A DNA stretch of 64,000 bases from an uncultured Rhizobium sp. (GTDB lineage Bacteria > Pseudomonadota > Alphaproteobacteria > Rhizobiales > Rhizobiaceae): assembly GCA_945952315.1 (NCBI GenBank), contig CAMFIE010000016.1, forward strand, positions 1 through 64,000, in the 5' to 3' direction. Numbering within the stretch: position 1 is the stretch's first letter; each line of letters starts with the position of its first letter. Below the pieces are notes generated by a model. The model did no database searches and was not told the origin of the DNA. It saw only the letters and a list, made by a program, of their open reading frames with translations. Below, in pieces: positions 25,340 to 33,244 of this stretch. A program made the position numbers and the translations under genes.

Positions 25340-26191
25340 TCAGTTCGGTCCGCCGCACAGCTTGTCACGGCTGGTTGACATCGCGGCCTTGGCTGAGAAG
25401 CCATATGGCTCAATCAACTTGGCGAACTCGCCGTTTTCCTTCATCTTCTTCAACTCGACGTCGAAGGCGTCACGAAGAGCAACGTCTTCCTTCCGGAACG
25501 CCGCGCCGTCGCAATAGACCGGCGTGTTCTCGACCGGAGCGATGATTTCGAGCGAAGGGTCGTTCGCCTTCATCGCCAGAGCGTTAAGCGAGAGGACGGG
25601 CAGCGAATAGGCGTCGATACGGCCGTCCTGCAGCATCTTCAAACCGCTCTGGCCATCGGGAACCACGATGACGCGATCACGCGGCACCCCAGCCTCGAGT
25701 GCTAGCTTTTCCTCAGTTCCGCCACCCGGCGCGCCGACCTTGGCTTCGCTGTCCTTAGCAATGTCGCCGTAAGACTTAAATCCTTTGGGATTTCCCTTCT
25801 TCACCAGCATCGCTTCCGCATCGCAAAGGATCGGTTCGGAGTAGGACACCGCCGCACAGCGCTCCGGCTTCATAAAGAGACCTGCAGTGATCACGTCGTG
25901 ACGGCCGGCCTTGAGACCCGGAATCATCGCGCCGTACTCGGAAATGGATGCGACGATGTCACCAACGCCCAGCTTCTTGAAGATCTCGCGCGCTACGTCC
26001 GGGGCGGCGCCTGAAACCTTGCCGTCTGCAGCCACTGCGGTGAACGGCGGCTCGTTCGCAATCGCGACACGCGCAAACCCCTGCGCCTTCAGTTTTGCAA
26101 GCGCATCCTCGGCCAGCGCAGGCGCTGCGGAAAGGGCAGCGGCAACCAGACCAAGACCGGCAGTCATGCGAAGCGCATTTGATAAATTCAT
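25340..26191 (-). CDS. ehuB: Ectoine/hydroxyectoine-binding protein EhuB
   Basis: The 283-residue periplasmic receptor has a signal peptide ending ALSAAPALAEDA and the SBP_bac_3 fold. VAIANEPPFTAVAADGKVSGAAPDVAREIFKKLGV is the classical opening of amino-acid receptors, and VSEYGAMIPGLKAGRHDVITAGLFMKPERCAAVSYSEPI provides ligand-site aromatics and the conserved Arg. GGGTEEKLALEAG and VPDGQSGLKMLQDGRIDAYSL complete the second lobe. Neighbouring ehuA, ehuC and ehuD identify it as the ectoine receptor. Confidence 0.92.
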   Translation of the reverse strand: MNLSNALRMTAGLGLVAAALSAAPALAEDALAKLKAQGFARVAIANEPPFTAVAADGKVSGAAPDVAREIFKKLGVGDIVASISEYGAMIPGLKAGRHDVITAGLFMKPERCAAVSYSEPILCDAEAMLVKKGNPKGFKSYGDIAKDSEAKVGAPGGGTEEKLALEAGVPRDRVIVVPDGQSGLKMLQDGRIDAYSLPVLSLNALAMKANDPSLEIIAPVENTPVYCDGAAFRKEDVALRDAFDVELKKMKENGEFAKLIEPYGFSAKAAMSTSRDKLCGGPN

Positions 26192-26250
26192 GATTTCATT
26201 CCCTCTGGTTCGTTATGGTTACAGTGGGGCGGTAGCGCGGCACGAAGCCG

Positions 26251-27036
26251 TCACACGCGGTGCCCTGCCGCGATGATCTTGCGTAGGAAAGTCTGGGTCC
26301 GCTCCTGCTTCGGATGTCGGAAAATCTCGTCCGGAGCACCTTCTTCCACGATCCGTCCACGATCGAAGAACAGGACGCGGTCCGCAAAGTCATGGGCAAA
26401 ACCCATCTCGTGCGTGACCAGAAGCATGGTCATGTCCGTTTCTGCGGCGAGCCGGCGCATGACATTCAGAACTTCCTCGACCAGTTCCGGATCCAGTGCA
26501 GACGTGACTTCGTCGAACAGCATAATTTTTGGCGAGAGCGCCAGGGCGCGCGCAATGGCCACCCGCTGCTTCTGACCGCCGGAGAGCTGCGACGGCATCG
26601 ACGAAGCCTTGTCGGCCAGACCGACCATCTCCAGCAGCTCTCGCGCCTTGACCTCGGCATCGCGGCGCGACACGCCCTTTGTAAGGATCGGAGCGAGCGT
26701 GATGTTGTCGAGAACCGACTTGTGCGGGAACAGATTGAAGTGCTGGAACACCATGCCAATGCGTGTACGCATGTGGTGCAGGTGCGCCTCGTTGGCCGGA
26801 ACCAGCCCGCCCTGGCCGGGCATGTGAAAGAGCTGCTCACCGTCAACTTCGACGTGACCGCCGCTGATCGATTCAAGCGTCATGAGGATTCGCAGAATGG
26901 TCGTCTTGCCCGATCCGGACGGCCCAATCAGTGCAAGCTTTTCGCCAGGACGGACCTGAAGCGATAGTCCATCAAGGACGGTGAGCGCACCGAAGCGCTT
27001 GGAGATGCTGTCCATCCGAATGATTGGTTCCGACAT
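26251..27036 (-). CDS. ehuA: Ectoine/hydroxyectoine ABC ATPase EhuA
   Basis: The 261-residue GlnQ/HisP-type ATPase has Walker [10 protein letters not shown] (about 38-46), a Q-loop in [18 protein letters not shown], signature [15 protein letters not shown], Walker [17 protein letters not shown] and H-loop VTHEM. Its insert [18 protein letters not shown] is a feature of this subgroup. It is the first gene of the import and catabolism operon. The 83 bp upstream contain two copies of the proposed EnuR motif. Confidence 0.93.
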   Translation of the reverse strand: MSEPIIRMDSISKRFGALTVLDGLSLQVRPGEKLALIGPSGSGKTTILRILMTLESISGGHVEVDGEQLFHMPGQGGLVPANEAHLHHMRTRIGMVFQHFNLFPHKSVLDNITLAPILTKGVSRRDAEVKARELLEMVGLADKASSMPSQLSGGQKQRVAIARALALSPKIMLFDEVTSALDPELVEEVLNVMRRLAAETDMTMLLVTHEMGFAHDFADRVLFFDRGRIVEEGAPDEIFRHPKQERTQTFLRKIIAAGHRV

Positions 27037-27083
27037 GCGGCTGAAACTCCTGTGCCGTTGCGGAGACCAAATTAACTCGACTT

Positions 27084-27120
27084 AATATCATGTCAATTAG
27101 CAAAATAATATCATGACAAT
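27084..27120. promoter_or_regulatory. Two direct-repeat operator sites before ehuA
   Basis: AATATCATGTCAAT (27084-27097) and AATATCATGACAAT (27107-27120) lie 23 bp apart in the same orientation, about two helical turns, 48 bp upstream of the ehuA start. The same motif recurs twice at the enuR start. Direct repeats two turns apart suit a dimeric MocR/GabR-type regulator. Confidence 0.6.
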
Positions 27121-27155
27121 GTTTTCTAAAGATGCCCTTTTTCTGGACAATTTGC

Positions 27156-28541
27156 CTAGATTGCAAGCAGAAGCGGTTCGGGCTTTGCAATGAGCAGAGC
27201 GGCCACGGTATTCAGGCCGGCGCGGAAGTCCTCCGCCGACGTCGACCCGACGGAGATGCGCACTGCAGGCTTCCAGTCCCCCTCGCCCGTATGGAACGAC
27301 CGCCCAGGGGCGATAGCCACGCCGCGAAGCCTGGCCTGTGCGACGAACGCATCTTCCGCATGGTCACCGGTCAACGGCAGCCAAACGTGAAGCGACTGCG
27401 GATGGCTCATGTAGTCGAGACCGGACAGAACGTCAGCGGCAATGGCGTGCCGCTCGGCAAGGGCGGCACGCTGCCATCGGACGAGCTCGAGCGCGGTGCC
27501 GTTGCCAACCCATTCGGTCGCTATTTCAGCCATGGCGGGCGTCGCCATCCAACTGGATACGAGATGTCGGTTGGCAACCGCCGCCGCGTAGCGGTCCGGG
27601 ACGGATATGTAGCCTATCCGGAGCCCTGGGACAGTCGTCTTGGTGAACGAGGTTATAAACAGCGTCCGCTCGGGTGCGAGTGCCGCAATCGGTTCGAGGC
27701 GGTGCTCCACCATCGGCCCGAGAATGTCGTTCTCTATAATCGCAAGGTCGTGGCGCTGTGCAATTTCCGCAAGCGACCGTCGCCTTGCCAGCGACATCAT
27801 GCCTGCCCTCGGATTGATCACGGTAGGTTGAAGAAACAGTGCACGCATGTGCCCCTTCCGGCATGCGGCCTCCAAGGCCTCCGGGAGAAGCCCTTCCCGA
27901 TCCATCGCAAGGCTTTCGAGGTGTATGCCGAGATACGAGCTCAATGGCAGTAGCGTGTGATGGCTGATCTTTTCAATTCCCAAGGTCGAACCAGGCGGAA
28001 CGACGCTCATGATCGCCGTCGTCATGGCGGACGTTGCGCCATTGGTCAGGGAAATGTTAATCGGCGAAGCCTCGACGCCGCATAGCGCGAGCCACTGGGC
28101 CGCGACCTTCCTGTGATGGGGGAAAACAACGTTCGGCCGAAACGACAGCGCCGCGCTCGGCGACAGGTGCTGCGACAGCCACAGGAACGCATCGCGCATC
28201 TTCTCCAGATGCATGCTCTCGCACACGGGCTTGAGGATCGACAGGTCGATCAGTTCGCCGAGGCGCTCGGGCAGGTAAGGTGGCGAAGGCTCCGAATGGA
28301 TCGCCTGCACGAAGGTCCCGCGTCCGACTTCTCCGCTTATAAGCCCACGTCGAATGAGCTCCTCGTAGGCGCGGCTCACGGTCTGCACTGAAAGGCCTAA
28401 AGCATCGGCCAGGTTCCTGTGGGTCGGCAGCTGCTCGCCGGATGGCAGCAGGCCGTTGCGGATAGCCTCGGACATCTGTTCTGCCAGCGAGAGGTAGGCA
28501 GGGCGGGATAGCTTAGTCTGATCAGGAAGCCATTTTGTCAT
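27156..28541 (-). CDS. enuR: MocR-type ectoine regulator EnuR
   Basis: The 461-residue protein has a GntR winged helix at the N-terminus (LSLAEQMSEAIRNGLLPSGEQLPTHRNLADALGLSVQTVSRAYEEL) fused to an aminotransferase-like domain. The PLP lysine is Lys301 in TSFTKTTVPGLRIGY, with INPRAGMMS and IIENDILG as cofactor contacts. EnuR proteins sense diaminobutyrate-type ectoine breakdown products through PLP and derepress the operon. The ATG at 28541 lies inside one of the repeated motifs, so the protein may bind over its own start. It is not followed closely by ehuA on the strand: 119 bp separate the genes. Confidence 0.9.
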   Translation of the reverse strand: MTKWLPDQTKLSRPAYLSLAEQMSEAIRNGLLPSGEQLPTHRNLADALGLSVQTVSRAYEELIRRGLISGEVGRGTFVQAIHSEPSPPYLPERLGELIDLSILKPVCESMHLEKMRDAFLWLSQHLSPSAALSFRPNVVFPHHRKVAAQWLALCGVEASPINISLTNGATSAMTTAIMSVVPPGSTLGIEKISHHTLLPLSSYLGIHLESLAMDREGLLPEALEAACRKGHMRALFLQPTVINPRAGMMSLARRRSLAEIAQRHDLAIIENDILGPMVEHRLEPIAALAPERTLFITSFTKTTVPGLRIGYISVPDRYAAAVANRHLVSSWMATPAMAEIATEWVGNGTALELVRWQRAALAERHAIAADVLSGLDYMSHPQSLHVWLPLTGDHAEDAFVAQARLRGVAIAPGRSFHTGEGDWKPAVRISVGSTSAEDFRAGLNTVAALLIAKPEPLLLAI

Positions 28542-28571
28542 GATTTCTATCATGAATAATATCGTGACAAT
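28534..28571. promoter_or_regulatory. Operator-like motifs at the enuR start
   Basis: AATATCGTGACAAT (28558-28571) and, on the other strand, a degenerate match at 28534-28547 (TTGTCATGAT core) repeat the motif found before ehuA. The second covers the enuR start codon. The two face each other here, unlike the direct repeats at ehuA. Confidence 0.55.
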
Positions 28572-28673
28572 TTGCAACTGTTACGGAACGGCTTTTGACA
28601 GTGCGTTTCGGACAATCCGCCGACCGACTGTCAATCGGCTTTGTAACGGGACACCCTTTGGGCGTCCAAAAGG

Positions 28674-30318
28674 GGCTCTGACGCAATCTCGATGAGATCA
28701 CGGCACTCCGACGATGCGTGCCTCAAGCAGATCAAGTTTCCCGCGGCCGTACATTTGCCGTTTGATGAGCTTGAGCTTTGTGATCTGGCCTTCCGTCTGG
28801 CCGTTCGACCATAGGGAGGTTATCGCATTCTGGATTGCGGCTCGGTCTCGGATAACGCCATTTGCGAATGATGCGACCAAGCTTTTCGTCGCGCGTTCGA
28901 TCCAGGCCTCCAGATCACCGGAGGACTTGCGGCGCAACAGATCATGGAAGCTCTCGACGACATCCCTGGCCTCCACAAGGTCCGGCAGGCTCTCTTCTAT
29001 GGCGGCAACCGTCATCGTTTGCGCCTTGGTTAGATTGTTGCGTTCAAGCGTCATCAGGCGGACAATAGTTCGTGCGGCCGGTGCATGTCCGAGTCCGTTC
29101 TCCGCTTTTTCGGCACGCCTTCGTCGCGTTGCCCATTCGGTGACAACACGGAGACCACCACCAAAACCAGCCAACCGAAGTTGCCGCCACAGTTCGGCAC
29201 CATTACGTAATCCAGCATCCCATTGCGCTTCAAGCCAAGGCAGGTGCGGTTCGAGAGAGGTCTGGCGGACCCGGAAGATGTCAGTCCGTTGACCACGAAC
29301 GACACTGCGGACCAGTTTTCGGCTATGCCCGGTTCGGCGCACGATTTCCTTAATGGACAACCCCTCGCCGACGAACCCGCGGATAACGGCATTTGCCTCT
29401 TCGCGCCGCAGATACCCCTCGTATTGCAGCCGCTCAGCGGCGGTCAGCAGTTTTGGATTTACGGTTGCAGTACCAATTGCCATCCGGACCTGCCGCATCG
29501 ATTTGCGAACAACGTCGAGAAAGGCATGACTGGCGTTTTCCATCAGATGCCAGCGGTCAGCGACCTGGTCGGCATGTGGCAGGGCTCGTGCGACGGCCTG
29601 CGCATATCCACCACCGCGGTCTCGTGCGACGATTTCGATCTGGGGCTGCTCGACCAGCCAAGCCTCGGCGGTCGCCTGCTCCCTGTCGGGCAACAATCCG
29701 ATTGTCCTTCGGCGTTCAAGATCGCAAATGATGGTGCCGTATCGATGATTGCGTCGCCAGGCCCAGTCATCAATACCGATGACGCTCGGTGGTATAGGCG
29801 CAGGGCGGCCGTATCGGCGAACGGTTCGCAGCAGTGTATCATTGCTCATCGGTAATCCGAGACGATCTGCAAATCGCGCCGCCGGGCGACCACCCAGTGC
29901 AAGAGCGAGATGATGAACCAAGCAGTCCAGACGGGCTGTCCTACGAGCCATGGGGCGAACTACATCGTCGCCGAAGCGCTCGGCGAAAATCTTTCGGCGG
30001 CAATTGCTGACACTACAAACGAAGCGTCTGACGGTCAGGTGCAACTCGATCCGCCGCCCTGCGCACGGCAGATCGACAAGCATCCGAGGATAGCGACTAT
30101 GAACACGCCAGGAGACGGTTCCACAGTGGGGGCATCTAGATTGTTCTGACCGGCCAGATGCCACGACAACAATCGTGCCGGCCGCATCATGCACTGCTTC
30201 AACGTTAAATTCGGCGGGGATCAGATCAGAAAGTCGAAATCGGGTCCGCATGGCGCTGATTCTCCAGAGAAAACCACGCAAATAGAATCCCAAACATCAT
30301 CAAGATTGAGTCAGAGCC
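28674..30318 (-). mobile_element. ISL3-family insertion sequence, copy 1
   Basis: The element is 1645 bp, with ends GGCTCTGACGCAATCTCGATGA and, inverted at the right, GGCTCTGACTCAATCTTGATGA (two mismatches). It carries one transposase gene. The flanks are not a direct repeat: CCAAAAGG lies on the left and CCTTTTGG on the right, its reverse complement. Confidence 0.9.
28698..30251 (-). CDS. ISL3-family transposase, copy 1
   Basis: The 517-residue transposase starts at MRTRFRLSDLIPAEFNVEAV; the frame is open 14 codons further but that start lies close to the IS end. An N-terminal zinc finger has CPHCGTVSWRVHSRYPRMLVDLPC and FVCSVSNCRRKIFAERF. A helix-turn-helix and the DDE core follow: VIGIDDWAWRRNHRYGTIICDLE (first Asp), VARDRGGGYAQAV (second Asp) with ADRWHLMENA, and a C-terminal block FANGVIRDRAAIQNAITSLWSNGQTEGQITKLKLIKRQMYGR holding the last Glu. 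All three acidic residues appear present, so it looks functional. Confidence 0.93.
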   Translation of the reverse strand: MRTRFRLSDLIPAEFNVEAVHDAAGTIVVVASGRSEQSRCPHCGTVSWRVHSRYPRMLVDLPCAGRRIELHLTVRRFVCSVSNCRRKIFAERFGDDVVRPMARRTARLDCLVHHLALALGGRPAARFADRLGLPMSNDTLLRTVRRYGRPAPIPPSVIGIDDWAWRRNHRYGTIICDLERRRTIGLLPDREQATAEAWLVEQPQIEIVARDRGGGYAQAVARALPHADQVADRWHLMENASHAFLDVVRKSMRQVRMAIGTATVNPKLLTAAERLQYEGYLRREEANAVIRGFVGEGLSIKEIVRRTGHSRKLVRSVVRGQRTDIFRVRQTSLEPHLPWLEAQWDAGLRNGAELWRQLRLAGFGGGLRVVTEWATRRRRAEKAENGLGHAPAARTIVRLMTLERNNLTKAQTMTVAAIEESLPDLVEARDVVESFHDLLRRKSSGDLEAWIERATKSLVASFANGVIRDRAAIQNAITSLWSNGQTEGQITKLKLIKRQMYGRGKLDLLEARIVGVP

Positions 30319-30335
30319 CCTTTTGGAAGCCGATC

Positions 30336-30351
30336 ACCCCGCTAACGGGGT
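30336..30351. terminator. Hairpin in the 41-bp spacer between IS copies
   Basis: ACCCCG (30336-30341) pairs with CGGGGT (30346-30351) around CTAA, followed by CCTTATTC. This is what is left between the two IS copies. It may be a terminator of an older gene or part of an older element's end. Confidence 0.4.
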
Positions 30352-30359
30352 CCTTATTC

Positions 30360-32004
30360 GGCTCTGACGCAATCTCGATGAGATCACGGCACTCCGACGA
30401 TGCGTGCCTCAAGCAGATCAAGTTTCCCGCGGCCGTACATTTGCCGTTTGATGAGCTTGAGCTTTGTGATCTGGCCTTCCGTCTGGCCGTTCGACCATAG
30501 GGAGGTTATCGCATTCTGGATTGCGGCTCGGTCTCGGATAACGCCATTTGCGAATGATGCGACCAAGCTTTTCGTCGCGCGTTCGATCCAGGCCTCCAGA
30601 TCACCGGAGGACTTGCGGCGCAACAGATCATGGAAGCTCTCGACGACATCCCTGGCCTCCACAAGGTCCGGCAGGCTCTCTTCTATGGCGGCAACCGTCA
30701 TCGTTTGCGCCTTGGTTAGATTGTTGCGTTCAAGCGTCATCAGGCGGACAATAGTTCGTGCGGCCGGTGCATGTCCGAGTCCGTTCTCCGCTTTTTCGGC
30801 ACGCCTTCGTCGCGTTGCCCATTCGGTGACAACACGGAGACCACCACCAAAACCAGCCAACCGAAGTTGCCGCCACAGTTCGGCACCATTACGTAATCCA
30901 GCATCCCATTGCGCTTCAAGCCAAGGCAGGTGCGGTTCGAGAGAGGTCTGGCGGACCCGGAAGATGTCAGTCCGTTGACCACGAACGACACTGCGGACCA
31001 GTTTTCGGCTATGCCCGGTTCGGCGCACGATTTCCTTAATGGACAACCCCTCGCCGACGAACCCGCGGATAACGGCATTTGCCTCTTCGCGCCGCAGATA
31101 CCCCTCGTATTGCAGCCGCTCAGCGGCGGTCAGCAGTTTTGGATTTACGGTTGCAGTACCAATTGCCATCCGGACCTGCCGCATCGATTTGCGAACAACG
31201 TCGAGAAAGGCATGACTGGCGTTTTCCATCAGATGCCAGCGGTCAGCGACCTGGTCGGCATGTGGCAGGGCTCGTGCGACGGCCTGCGCATATCCACCAC
31301 CGCGGTCTCGTGCGACGATTTCGATCTGGGGCTGCTCGACCAGCCAAGCCTCGGCGGTCGCCTGCTCCCTGTCGGGCAACAATCCGATTGTCCTTCGGCG
31401 TTCAAGATCGCAAATGATGGTGCCGTATCGATGATTGCGTCGCCAGGCCCAGTCATCAATACCGATGACGCTCGGTGGTATAGGCGCAGGGCGGCCGTAT
31501 CGGCGAACGGTTCGCAGCAGTGTATCATTGCTCATCGGTAATCCGAGACGATCTGCAAATCGCGCCGCCGGGCGACCACCCAGTGCAAGAGCGAGATGAT
31601 GAACCAAGCAGTCCAGACGGGCTGTCCTACGAGCCATGGGGCGAACTACATCGTCGCCGAAGCGCTCGGCGAAAATCTTTCGGCGGCAATTGCTGACACT
31701 ACAAACGAAGCGTCTGACGGTCAGGTGCAACTCGATCCGCCGCCCTGCGCACGGCAGATCGACAAGCATCCGAGGATAGCGACTATGAACACGCCAGGAG
31801 ACGGTTCCACAGTGGGGGCATCTAGATTGTTCTGACCGGCCAGATGCCACGACAACAATCGTGCCGGCCGCATCATGCACTGCTTCAACGTTAAATTCGG
31901 CGGGGATCAGATCAGAAAGTCGAAATCGGGTCCGCATGGCGCTGATTCTCCAGAGAAAACCACGCAAATAGAATCCCAAACATCATCAAGATTGAGTCAG
32001 AGCC
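30360..32004 (-). mobile_element. ISL3-family insertion sequence, copy 2
   Basis: This is the same 1645-bp element in the same orientation. CTTATTC is repeated directly at 30353-30359 and 32005-32011, and becomes an 8-bp duplication (CCTTATTC) if the shared C at the right end is counted. That is the ISL3 target-duplication length, so this copy arrived by normal transposition and is probably recent. Confidence 0.9.
30384..31937 (-). CDS. ISL3-family transposase, copy 2
   Basis: The protein is identical in every residue to the one encoded at 28698-30251, with the same zinc finger, DDE core and start. Identity argues for very recent duplication. Recombination between the two copies could delete the unit between them and leave one element. 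Confidence 0.93.
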   Translation of the reverse strand: MRTRFRLSDLIPAEFNVEAVHDAAGTIVVVASGRSEQSRCPHCGTVSWRVHSRYPRMLVDLPCAGRRIELHLTVRRFVCSVSNCRRKIFAERFGDDVVRPMARRTARLDCLVHHLALALGGRPAARFADRLGLPMSNDTLLRTVRRYGRPAPIPPSVIGIDDWAWRRNHRYGTIICDLERRRTIGLLPDREQATAEAWLVEQPQIEIVARDRGGGYAQAVARALPHADQVADRWHLMENASHAFLDVVRKSMRQVRMAIGTATVNPKLLTAAERLQYEGYLRREEANAVIRGFVGEGLSIKEIVRRTGHSRKLVRSVVRGQRTDIFRVRQTSLEPHLPWLEAQWDAGLRNGAELWRQLRLAGFGGGLRVVTEWATRRRRAEKAENGLGHAPAARTIVRLMTLERNNLTKAQTMTVAAIEESLPDLVEARDVVESFHDLLRRKSSGDLEAWIERATKSLVASFANGVIRDRAAIQNAITSLWSNGQTEGQITKLKLIKRQMYGRGKLDLLEARIVGVP

Positions 32005-32005
32005 C

Positions 32006-32212
32006 TTATTCCACGCCGAAACACACGTGCATTACCGGTTGCTCGCCGGTGAACGCACCACGTCGCCAGTCGTGCTCAGCCACCGCGCCGGTGACAATTC
32101 TCCCCATATCGAACTGGTGAAGCAGCTCATTCAGGACATGTATGCCGAAAATCCGCCCTGGCTCGGGCTGGAGCACAATCTGCCGATCCGCACGAATTTT
32201 GCGAAGGACTGA
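32006..32212 (+). pseudogene. 3' remnant of an unidentified gene
   Basis: A frame open from the IS edge to a TGA reads LFHAETHVHYRLLAGERTTS, then VVLSHRAGDNSPHIELVKQL and a tail ending NLPIRTNFAKD. The VVLSHRAGDNSPHIELVKQLI stretch resembles the C-terminal helix region of LysR-type regulators, but only weakly, so I do not name it. The 5' part is missing and is not seen on the other side of the IS pair. The 116 bp after the stop hold nothing I can support. Confidence 0.4.
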
Positions 32213-32328
32213 CTGTCGAGACGCTGGTCAGGGAGAGACGAACACCTTCCGGCAAATCGCGCAGGGACCTCTTCTGAAGGTGCGGCGCTGAAGGACAAAA
32301 AGGAAAGGCCGCCAAACCCCGAAGCGGA

Positions 32329-33084
32329 TCACTCAACCCGAGCCATTGCGGTGGCCGGATGGTCGCCATCTTCGGATTTCGCAAAAACAGTGACGGTCAG
32401 GCCGACATGCTCGGTCATCAAGGCTTCGGCACGGGCCGCATCCCGGTCAAGGGCTGCCTCCATCAGGGCCGTGTGATGCTCGATCGACATGGCGTCATGA
32501 AGGGCCGCAAGGGCGGCTTCATTGCCCTCCGCCCTGCCCTCGGATGCTCGATCCGCCGACCCGAGGCTCAAGAACCGGTGATGACGGCGCAGCTGGTCGG
32601 ACAGGGTGGCCTGAAAACGCAAGAGCCATTTCGACCGGGCAGCACTGACCAGGGCTGCGTGAAAGGCGGCATGTCGATCATCCCACTCGTCGATTTGCGC
32701 TTCCGTTGCGGTTTCCACCGCAAAACGACAGCGCGAGAGCCTGTAATGGGCCGTCACCACGCGGGATTCCCAGGCGGCGTCACCATTTGCCATCGATTCG
32801 AGGAGCAACGGGACTTCGACCACCAGACGGGCGCGGGTAAGGTCTTCCAGCGCCTCCCGCGAAACGGGAGCAACCGCAAAACCGCGATTGCTGATCGCGG
32901 TGACCAACCCTTCCGCTTCGAGCCGCGAAAGCGCTTCACGTAGCGGCGTCCAGCCAATCTCGTAGCTGTCGCGCAGCGTGCCGAGCTTCATCGGCGCACC
33001 GGGACGAAGTCGCGTCGCAAGAATATCGCGACGCAGCAGGCGATAGGCCGATTCAGTCTTGGTCGCTTGATCTTTCTCTTCCAT
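32329..33084 (-). CDS. GntR-family regulator, FCD subgroup
   Basis: A 251-residue repressor-type protein. The winged helix has YRLLRRDILATRLRPGAPMKLGTLRDSYEIGWTPLREALSRLEAEGLV. The helical FCD effector domain from about residue 80 has likely metal-ligand histidines in DDRHAAFHAALVSA and in the later MSIEHHTALMEAALDRDAARAEALMTEHV. The ATG at 33084 has AAGGG six bases upstream; the ATG two codons earlier sits too close to it. It is divergent from the kynureninase-linked transporter and most likely controls it. Confidence 0.88.
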   Translation of the reverse strand: MEEKDQATKTESAYRLLRRDILATRLRPGAPMKLGTLRDSYEIGWTPLREALSRLEAEGLVTAISNRGFAVAPVSREALEDLTRARLVVEVPLLLESMANGDAAWESRVVTAHYRLSRCRFAVETATEAQIDEWDDRHAAFHAALVSAARSKWLLRFQATLSDQLRRHHRFLSLGSADRASEGRAEGNEAALAALHDAMSIEHHTALMEAALDRDAARAEALMTEHVGLTVTVFAKSEDGDHPATAMARVE

Positions 33085-33116
33085 CGGCATCCCTTAGCAC
33101 CCGGCGTCTTGGCCTT

Positions 33117-33190
33117 CAAATATATATAGTTTCATCCGTTCAATCAAAATATATATATTATTTGACAAGCCTCCGGCCTGCCCCCATACT
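33117..33190 (+). promoter_or_regulatory. Promoter and AT-rich dyad before the transporter operon
   Basis: TTGACA (33162-33167) and CATACT (33185-33190) are 17 bp apart. Just upstream, CAAATATATATAGTTT (33117-33132) faces an inverted AAAATATATATATTATTTG (33146-33164) that overlaps the -35 box. In a GC-rich genome this AT-rich dyad is a good candidate operator for the adjacent FCD-type regulator. Confidence 0.6.
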
Positions 33191-33244
33191 CACCGACAAG
33201 CCGCCGAGAGAACGGCGGCCGCTTGTCATCTCTGGGAGGATTTC

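Noticed and set aside
28698-31979. Small plus-strand frames of 60-210 codons inside the ISL3 copies
   Set aside because: They appear identically in both copies only because the copies are identical, and they lie antisense to the transposase without ribosome sites.
28674-32004. Composite transposon formed by the two ISL3 copies
   Set aside because: They are only 41 bp apart with no cargo gene, so they are simply neighbouring copies.
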